Below the pieces are notes generated by a model. It was not told the origin of the DNA, searched no databases, and worked only from the letters and a program-made list of their open reading frames with translations. A stretch of DNA of 64,000 bases from Dysidea avara (Eukaryota; Porifera; Demospongiae; Dictyoceratida; Dysideidae). The position numbers were made by a program, and so were the translations under genes. The stretch covers positions 19,423,633 to 19,487,632 of the forward strand of contig NC_089274.1 in assembly GCF_963678975.1 (NCBI RefSeq), given 5' to 3'. This document shows positions 56,243 to 64,000 of the stretch, piece by piece; the stretch's first letter is position 1, and the number at the start of each line of letters is the position of its first letter.

Positions 56243-58288
56243 TTAATTTTCATCACTAGAAGTTACTGGGCTATTATCATCTTCAATTTGTGACAGTTCA
56301 AAGAAGTAATCAAAGGGATATGTCTGAGGTTCTGCTTTAGACAACATTAATTGTTCCTTGCTTTGGTAGGATGCCACCTACAAGTGTGAAACAAAATACT
56401 GTAACAATTGAGATTGGCATTACTATGGTGGGCTGTCTACCAAGAGTCAATCTCTTGGTACTAATTAGTTGGGAAAACAGTAACCACCAACCATACCTGT
56501 CTCAAGAACTCTTCATCACAATCTGATGTTACTTCAATACCAGTGATGTATGTGAACAATTGATGTGGTGTCATTGCTTCAGTGAGGCCAGAACGACTGA
56601 AGAAGTCACACACATGTCTACAATCACGTAGCAGGAACTCAGTGCTAGCTGGGTGTGTTGGCTCCACAGCCTGACTGACATCAATGAAGTACACCTTCTC
56701 ATTATGCCACATCATGTTAAACTCACTGAGGTCAGCATGTACCAACTTACACTTCTGGTACATACACTTCATACCCTGTAAACATACCACATTATATACA
56801 CTCACTACACAATGTTGCTGTACCTTAATACATTGGTCATAAGCTGACTGTAGTTGGGAATGTGATAGTTTGGCTTCCTTCAGTGTTGGGGCAGGAGCAT
56901 GATCAGTACCAATGAAACCCATTACCAACACATGTTTACGTAGTATAACAACTTCTGGACAGTTCACACCTCCCCTGGACATCCTATAATACAGACATGA
57001 CAAACACTGATGAGGCGATGATGTATTGTAACCTGATAAGATTTCTCATCTCCTTCTCAGCCCATAGCTTGATAAATTTGCGAGGATTTAACTTATTGAA
57101 GTTATCATGAAAACGATAATCATTCTTAATATATTTCTCTCTGTTCTTAAACTCATTCAGTGTGGTCTTGAACACCTTGATGGCACAGTTAGCAGGGATG
57201 ACTTTATCCTCAACACTATAACGACACTGTTACTACCACAATTACAACAGGGATTGATATACTAACCTTCCTCCAGTAGCATGATACACATTAGCTTCCT
57301 TGCCAGTATTAATACAACCATTGACATCTTCCAGTACTCCACCGTCTACCAGCTTGAACAAGATGAGTCTGGTCTTTGGATCAAGGGTTTGTTCCTAGAC
57401 ACAAATATGGTCACTAAACAGAGGTGTACCAGTAGACCAAACTGACCTGTGTTGAGTGCTCCTTCTTCTCGTGAAGTTTGTGACTGTATTTCTGTTCCTT
57501 CATAGAATGACGTTTGAGGGAATTATAGACACTATTTGATAAGGTGTAGTCATCTTTCTCATTAGCTATGTCACCAGATGCCTCAAGAAACTACACAAGA
57601 TTGTTCTAATTACATTACACACAAGAACAATGAGTGAATAACCTTTTCCATATTTCTGACATGACGACGGCCACAGATATAGAGGTCATGTTTAGTTGGT
57701 GTGGATTCATTAGACCTCCTTCCCCTCTTCTTCTTGCCACCATGACCACTGGCTGGTGGGGATACATCTTCATTATCACCACTGTCAAGAGCTTCATCAT
57801 CGTGGGGATCATCTTCACTTAATGCTGGGTGAACTGATCGGAACTTCTCAAATGAAATAGCAACTATGATAACAAATACAGGTAAATACTGTAATACATA
57901 AGTGAGACATACTTTTGCTGTCCTTGTTGTGGTGTTTCTCTTGGGCAGCTACTAACAAGTCATGTTCCCTGTCATATTCTAGTTGGAGCATTTGTGCCAT
58001 TAACAAATCATCCATTGTGTCAGTAGAATCTTCTGTGATGGTCTTGACACATATTGGGGTCACTAGCTGCTCTTCCCTCTCCTAGTAACACAAAGAAAAC
58101 ACACATGAACACTTCGAACCATTTAAAAATTCGGTCTTTCATACTTGGAGGTCTTTGGCGAGTTGTTCGTCCATTACTGACGCAAAAGAGGATGGTTGAA
58201 TGGGAGTTCGTGGTTTACCCCATGGGTTGCTCTTCGTCCATCCAGTCTGAGGTTCGTTCGGAGGTACTGTCTCTAAGGTACTTGCCAT
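56243..58288 (-). CDS. RIOK3: RIO-family atypical kinase RIOK3
   Basis: RIOK3 is an atypical Ser/Thr kinase/ATPase linked to late 40S ribosome maturation and, in vertebrates, innate signalling. Nine exons: 58145-58288, 57913-58081, 57643-57863, 57447-57590, 57267-57394, 57033-57215, 56824-56983, 56497-56775, 56243-56377, together 1563 bp and 520 residues (human 519). The N-terminus has [10 protein letters not shown] and [16 protein letters not shown], specific to RIOK3. The RIO core shows [12 protein letters not shown] (nucleotide loop), [20 protein letters not shown] (catalytic Lys), [14 protein letters not shown] (catalytic Asp) and [13 protein letters not shown] (metal-binding Asp). The start ATG 58288 gives a good match to family length. 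It runs tail-to-tail with PRPF6, stops 102 bp apart. Confidence 0.95.
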
Positions 58289-58567
58289 AACAAAATTTTG
58301 GCGGTATCAGTTTAAATTTTAGCGCTCAAACGACTAAGATTAAATTACCTATCGAAAAAGTTGTCTTAAATCTACACTTGTTACTTCTAAAAGTATAAAC
58401 GTAAAGTAAATTTACCGTAGTAGCTACTTTTATAAGAAGTTTTGACCCCTTCTTTGTGATGTTGCACAACCGCGTGAAAGTATTTAGGGTAAACGTGATC
58501 ATTACGTCATAAACGTTGCAATCTAGTCACGTGAATAACTGAAGGGCGTAGCTGAATAGTGCCCGAG
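58289..58567. promoter_or_regulatory. Shared promoter region of RIOK3 and the next gene
   Basis: Start codons of two divergent genes are 279 bp apart. The segment contains CACGTGAATAAC and GTGATCATTACGTCAT, which resemble E-box and CRE-like sites; function is not shown. Confidence 0.45.
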
Positions 58568-59420
58568 ATGGCTACAGGAGGCGAGAGTGAGACTTACATA
58601 CCCGAAAATGATGCTGAACGATCTGAAAAATCATTAGGTGTGTACAGAAAAGTCCCCGCGCTAAACCCTAAAGGTTAATTAAAAGTGGTGCATGTGGGGA
58701 TTTGTGACTTTATTTTTGCGAACTGCAGGGAAACTTCCTAAGGGCGCTACCACGGGACCCGGATTTGTGTTTGGCTACGTTCTTCCTTTCCAGATGGCCG
58801 TTAAAGGAACTAGCACTAAATACCGGACTGTCCGTATTGCGATCACAGAAGAAACACCTTACGAGAATGACATAGGAGTACTGTACTCGGCTTTTAAGGC
58901 GTGTCAGAAGGACTGGGACAAATCAACTCCAAAGGGATACAGGCCGCTAATACTCCCCAACAAGGACACACTAGGAATGGACCCAAAGAAGATGAGATGG
59001 CAACAATTTGTGGAGAAAATTCGTGAAGACAGAAGTTTGGAAGCAGACAAGAAAAGATTCTCAGATCTGGTGTTTGTCTATTGGACTCGCGGCAACAGAA
59101 CTTGTGACCAAGACATTTTGCTCAGTTTCTTTCCAAGAATACCACACCATTACTTGCAAGCTATTACTGGGTGTTTGGAAATTGGTGAAAACCAGGTCAC
59201 TCTGTTGGATAACACACAGGTCGATAACCTCCGCTCCAGTTTTGAAAATCACCGGGTCACCAACTGTTACACTGTGTTAAAGATATGCAAACTCCATCTT
59301 GTTGTACTGCAGTTATCTAATGGTGTCAACACAGAAGATGATGTACCAGTGTTCTTACCTCATACTAAAATCTCACGACAGGAAAGCTTTGATACTGCTC
59401 CATCCTCCATAAGAATGTAG
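58568..59420 (+). CDS. Unrecognised two-exon protein, 253 residues
   Basis: Exons 58568-58637 and 58729-59420 join in phase (91-bp intron, GT-AG). The N-terminal 20 residues are acidic and probably disordered. The rest looks like one folded domain with alternating hydrophobic strands (FVFGYVLPFQMAV, TVRIAITEETPY, DLVFVYWTRGNRTC, TVLKICKLHLVVLQLS). There is no signal peptide or membrane segment. I recognise no family. Head-to-head arrangement with RIOK3, a good Kozak-like context (GAGATGG) and a clean intron support a real gene. It could be a sponge-lineage protein or a diverged member of a known fold. Function is unknown. Confidence 0.75.
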
Positions 59421-60153
59421 TGGTAGTTATTAATTTGTTTAAACTTTTAACAATGCATGCATATGGCATCATGACATATTGCACAGTATGGATTATTGTT
59501 ACAAAGACTAGCTAGTTATTAATTCATAATATTTAATACAACAGGGCAAAACAATTCAGTTAGTGTTCATTTATGTCAGTCACATTATATGCCTTAAAAA
59601 TTCAATTATGTAAGTCGGTGACAAATCTAAATAATTTCTATAGTTTTAATAGAAACCAGTAACAGTCCAATTGCACTATTTATCCAGCATAGCAAATAAC
59701 CTAGATGGCGCTATATTTTAGCAGCATGCATAGGTGGTTTTAGGATTTTTTGTGACTGGTTTCTGATCAGGAGCATAACTAAACTTTTGGTGAAGACCAA
59801 AAAAAAAGTATCAACTTGCTGAGAATGACTGCATGCCCTCCACTTTATTAGAGTGATTGGCTGCTCTATTAGAGTATCTCAATCTGAATGTCTTAAGTTC
59901 CATTGACCGGTTTCTGGAAACCTGCCCTGGAGCCACCTCTGGCATGCATACTTCCAGACCCCTCGTATTATTAATACATGCATTCTATAATTGTAAACAT
60001 GCAATATACATTTTCAAAAGCCCTTTTTAGAAGTCATCACTGAGTTTTATCAGTGCATGACATGGAGTTTGTAATGAGATAAGTGACAGCCGTAACGTTT
60101 ACAAAATTGGGTGTGGCCTGTTTGCATACATGTATTATAAAGTCATTGTCATT
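59421..60153. other. Intergenic region with one MITE
   Basis: Apart from the element at 59732-59941, I see no gene. The convergent ends of the genes at 58568 and 60154 both lie here. Confidence 0.5.
59732..59941. mobile_element. Small hAT-type MITE carrying the dispersed motif
   Basis: Ends are AGGTGGTTTTAGG and CCTGGAGCCACCTCTG, and GCATGCAT flanks both sides (59724-59731 and 59942-59949). The interior (59846-59885) includes CTCTATTAGAGTATCTCAAT. 210 bp. Confidence 0.7.
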
Positions 60154-63100
60154 TCATTTAGTCCTAGAGAAATCTAGTGGGTTACCACATACTGAGTCAT
60201 GGATCTCTACAAACAAAGGAACGTAGGTGAGATAATCAAGAAATTCTACCAATCCTTTCTGCTCATGGTTCAGCCTGTCCACAACCTAAAATGATATATT
60301 GATAACATTATGGTGGTGCCATCTTGCCAAATGACATACAAATTCAACGTGTTCTTCTGTTAGTCCTCCAGCTTGAAGTTCCACTGCTAAACTAGCCACA
60401 GTGACCACACCGTCTCTTTCTCCTGAATCCATGTCATCAAGTAGGTAAAATAACTCCTATTAGAGCAACCATTATGAAAAATTGAAAGTGGCTAGTTGTG
60501 GTTTCATACCTTGCATTTCTTCATCTTTGTTTCTAGAGCTTTCAGATCCATCTTGTTAATGAGCTTCTTCACCATATCCCTATTACATAAAATATTAAAC
60601 ATGCCTTTTCTTACATACATGAGGTTTATTTACTCGAGTGATACCACTTTCTCTGATAATGCAGCGATGACTGAAAACAAATGAAAGTTTAACTTGTATC
60701 GGCTAGACAGCTCTAAAATCTACAACAAAAATGGCCAGCTGGTTAGTACACCTATTGGGTGGCCCATCCACCTGATTGACATAATCAACCTCTGCATCTG
60801 ATATCAGATCATAGTTGACCGCCTTGAGTGCAAAATCTAATTCAGTAATATCAATCTCATCATCCTACAGATAGTAAAGACATAGTGATACTGCGTCATG
60901 CACATAGTTGAGTGAACTAACCTCATCCCTATTCACATTGTCATAGACTCGTCGGTAGTTAGGTAGTTTTGATTGACTATATTTATGAGATGCCAATATG
61001 CATGGAACATCCAATATTGTTTCACTTACTCAATAATGCAGTACTTAGCGAGGTAGTCTAATGGATCAATACCTTGCAGTTCCTTAAGTGTACATTTTAA
61101 TGCTTTAACATTATCCTCTTTTGACTTGAACTTGTACCTTCAAACATTAAAATCACTTACAAACACATTAAACATTAATTTCAGCTTACAAAGATCCTCG
61201 GTATTTTAATTTTTGTTCTGGTTCACTGTCTTCACCACTATAGTGGCCAGTAAGATTAAAATCTTTAGCATTTCTCTTCTTTTTATTAGCCTTGTCTTTG
61301 CTACTTGCATTCTGTGCATATCATATGATAGATGCTACATGCAAGCAGGAAATGTAAACAGCTACCTCATCAATCTCAGGCAAGCCACTATCCTTCTTAC
61401 GTCGTCTCCTCTTTGCCTCATCATCATCACTGTCACTACTGGAGTCTCCGTCACCTGATCTCTTCTTCCTACGACCACCACTCTGTTTCTGTAATAATCC
61501 ATGATTAAACCCTGTAGCCAGTACTAGGGATGTTTACCTCCATGGATGTGGAACCTCCTTTACGATTTTTTCTCTCATAGCCACCTCTCCTACCTCCAAC
61601 CCCACTACCTATTCTACTGGCAGGTCTAGAAGAGACAGGCCGGGATGAGCCAGGCCTGGAAGTGTTGGAGTGTGAGCTCTTGACACGATCCAGTCCATCA
61701 GTTAAGTCATCATTAGAGTCCCCTCTGTTACCACCAGTACCTGACTTGTTCTGTGATAGGCCCACTCCAGGTCTGTTACTGGTGTTACCCAATCCATTAC
61801 CCAATCCTGTGTAGCAGAACTGGTTTACTAGAAGTAGTTGTACAGCTGTCACTGTTTACCTGAAGAATTGTTTGCAGATCCTGATAGCCCATGCCCAGCC
61901 ATTTTGCTATGTGGACATATCAAATGAATATTTCTAATATATACCATATCATCAATTACCCATCATATCCCATAGCCGTTCTTGAGTTATGCTACAAACA
62001 CAAGTTAACAAGTTAACTGACACACAGTCACTGCAATAGCCTCATTCATACCATGTCACCGTTATCATGGCCTCTTGTGCCATTGCCAAAACCATCACTG
62101 CCGTCGTTTCTCCCACTCTTCCCATCCTTGCCATCATCTTGTCCTCTTCTTCTCCTCTCATCATCACTATCACCATTGTGCTGATGTAATCTTCCACCAT
62201 GAGTTAGGTCTCCATTGTGAGTGCCATGCCCTCCTAGTTGATTACGGTCTGTTAGCATTGCTAGGTGACCATCATCAGGGTCCAGAGTTGTGTTGAGGCG
62301 ACTGTGATCTGTTTAGAGGTGTATGAAAGGCTGGCTGTGTGTCATACTTACATATATACCTCCTCTAGTTTCACTGTTGTCATTGTCACCATCTAGTATG
62401 ATATAGCCACCACCAATACGAATGGTCTTGCAATTTGAACATCTGATACATTTAGTGATATAGCCAGTGCTGAAAACATTTGTATATGATTTCTTACCTT
62501 CCACCTCTTAATCTACAACGTTCACATGGTATATAGTCTAGTCCATCCCTTTTGTCCGTGTCAAATTGTTTCTGATATATGCTGGCTTGTTCAACAAAGT
62601 TAATATAGTGTGCTGCACTCGGCCTTGCAGTGTGATATCTAACCATTAGATATACAATTGTACTGGAGAGTACTTGCAATGCAACTTACCTCACATCATC
62701 ATACACCTCCATGTTGGGCTGCAGAAATAAGCCACATTATCGTCTACTTGTTTAGTTATTACTGCTGATGACTCACCTTTAAGCTATATGCTCTGCGGCG
62801 ATTGTGAGGTGGCTGTTTTCTTTGCTTGTCAGACTTGACGGGTAAACAAACCGAATGTCTTTTTTGACTGTAGCCATCATCATGTACATACTGGTATGAT
62901 ACATGCTCTGGTACACTCTGCAGGTAGTGGGGCTCGTTGAGCCTACCCAAGATGTCCATGTAATCCGGATCACTGTCTTCATGCACTATAGACAACGACT
63001 TGGTAGCACTTGGCTGCACATTTTCACCAATTGTCAATGCAGATTTAGTTCTGTATTGCATATTGAGTGGTTTAAGACGATTAGCTGGTGCTGTGCTCGG

Positions 63101-63448
63101 CTTCACTGGAAGAATACTTCGTGAATTGCTGTCAACGTGTCCTGTCGACCTTCCATTAGAAGACTGAGCTAACAGAGTTCCGGTGAAGCGCCTTGGCAAG
63201 TCATCTACGTGCTCTCTTCTGTCTGGAATTAGTCCTAGTGGGCGTGGTGCTTGTCGCGAGGAAGATTTCGATGAGCTGGGCTTGTAAACATCACCAGGTC
63301 TTCGAAAGTTGTACGGGGTATACATGGGAACAATCGATGGAACTATGTTCCCGACAAAGGGGTGGTGAAAGCCACTCCCTTTTGTGCCAGATCCCATCAC
63401 GGCCACTGTAGGGCCTGCTATTCGCGGCAGTTGTTTGGCTTCTCCCAT
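60154..63448 (-). CDS. Large EF-hand-like protein, 820 residues
   Basis: Seventeen exons: 62777-63448, 62690-62718, 62498-62638, 62360-62469, 62052-62308, 61960-61991, 61860-61906, 61538-61806, 61366-61488, 61190-61311, 61030-61137, 60922-60976, 60772-60864, 60634-60719, 60510-60579, 60340-60456 and 60154-60285. They sum to 2463 bp in one frame. Residues 1-230 are basic and disordered. IPCERC and TKCIRCSNCKTI could bind zinc. A Gly/Asp/Ser/Arg-rich middle includes SRPGSSRPVSSRPASR and an acidic-basic stretch (DSSSDSDDDE, KRRRRKKD). The C-terminal 270 residues contain EF-hand-like units: YDNVNRDEDDEIDITELDFA and LLDDMDSGERDGVVTVASL, both with longer or imperfect loops, plus GLVEFLDYLTYVPLF. 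This end recalls an animal EF-hand family of unknown function that I cannot name. Start is ATG 63448; the frame opens two codons earlier only at GTG. Confidence 0.8.
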
Positions 63449-63712
63449 TATCACCTTGACAACATATACATATGTGCACCGGAAAACCGTAAACTAATCC
63501 TCACTTGAAGCATCATACTATGAAGGCATGCACATGTATTGTATTTCGTGAGTTATGTTTGCAATCAAAAACCACTTTTATAATGCTGCCTGGATATCTA
63601 ATATTATGCAATTGAAAAACTGTATTGACTGCTAGTGTTTTTCAGGCTTCAGATAAATCCCTTCCTGGAATAGAATGAATGACACACAAATGGTAATACT
63701 AGTCACACAACA
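63449..63712. other. Intergenic: 5' flank of the EF-hand gene
   Basis: This short region holds the EF-hand gene's promoter and the 3' UTR of the gene to the right. No motif stands out. Confidence 0.4.
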
Positions 63713-63949
63713 TTACCATGGCTTTCCACAGGTTTTGTCTGGTTGGTGAAGGGTAACCAGAAATCTCCCTCTGACCAGCAATAGGCCTCCCATAAGTATG
63801 ACCAGTACAATGCAGATATCTATAACAGTATCATGACAAATCATGGAAGTTCGCTTGTTACACTTACTTTTGAGTAGCGGAATGTTTAAACCTAATGGGA
63901 TCATCCCTTCTCCAGTTGTCAGTACTGCACTCCACTTGCCAATTATCTC
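63713..63949 (-). CDS. Last two exons of a membrane protein (partial)
   Basis: Exons 63868-63949 and 63713-63819 have good borders (acceptor ttttacag before 63949, GTAAGT donor, acceptor ttatag). In the preferred phase they read EIIGKWSAVLTTGEGMIPLG then ICIVLVILMGGLLLVRGRF and end LHQPDKTCGKPW. The hydrophobic stretch is long enough to cross a membrane, with a basic side after it. The gene continues past the window edge, and the phase is inferred, not proven. Family not recognised. Confidence 0.5.
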   Translation of the reverse strand, partial: EIIGKWSAVLTTGEGMIPLGLNIPLLKSKCNKRTSMICHDTVIDICIVLVILMGGLLLVRGRFLVTLHQPDKTCGKPW

Positions 63950-64000
63950 CTGTAAAAGTACTGTTATTGCAGCTAGTTCTGAATTAAGACTTAAATTACC

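Overview
The window looks like animal nuclear DNA, AT-rich, with intron-bearing genes and much decayed mobile DNA. Several introns are very short (46-55 bp) beside one of about 14 kb. Gene content is metazoan (CHEK1, PRPF6, RIOK3, Rab-type GTPases) together with a pseudouridine-catabolic fusion enzyme that mammals lack. The overall style fits a demosponge such as Amphimedon. That assignment is an inference from gene content and repeat style, not a database match.

Layout. 1-5.5 kb: repeats (LINE pieces, MITEs). 5.5-6.9 kb: intronless CHEK1. 7.4-38.1 kb: three copies of one atypical Rab-like GTPase gene. Copy 1 (7405-8608, +) has lost a 20-nt exon and looks broken. Copy 2 (14598-16447, +) is intact. 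Copy 3 (21351-38106, -) is also intact, but its exons are separated by a 14.4-kb intron holding hAT, Harbinger, TA-flanked and foldback MITEs, a palindromic minisatellite, a 2.3-kb satellite array and a 638-bp direct duplication. 38.1-42.3 kb: more MITEs, a LINE split by a hAT-type MITE, and a decayed Rab exon 4. 42.3-49.2 kb (-): a pseudouridine-5'-phosphate glycosidase fused to a pfkB pseudouridine kinase. 49.4-56.1 kb (+): PRPF6 in 25 exons, head-to-head with the fusion gene. 56.2-58.3 kb (-): RIOK3 in 9 exons, tail-to-tail with PRPF6. 58.6-59.4 kb (+): an unrecognised two-exon gene head-to-head with RIOK3. 60.2-63.4 kb (-): a 17-exon gene ending in EF-hand-like repeats. 63.7-63.95 kb (-): the last two exons of another gene, ending in a membrane segment.

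The right third is compact housekeeping sequence (splicing, ribosome maturation, nucleoside salvage). The left two thirds are a duplication-prone, transposon-rich region. The most unusual observations are the Rab-like paralogues without the catalytic Gln and with the giant repeat-filled intron, a short motif (core CTCTATTAGAGTATCTCGAT) recurring inside unrelated elements and at the edge of the satellite, and an old segmental duplication linking the Rab-like gene to the kinase half of the pseudouridine enzyme. Exon models were read by eye from splice sites, reading phase and remembered family sequence. The summed exon lengths of PRPF6, RIOK3, the EF-hand gene and Rab copies 2 and 3 are multiples of three and give plausible family lengths.
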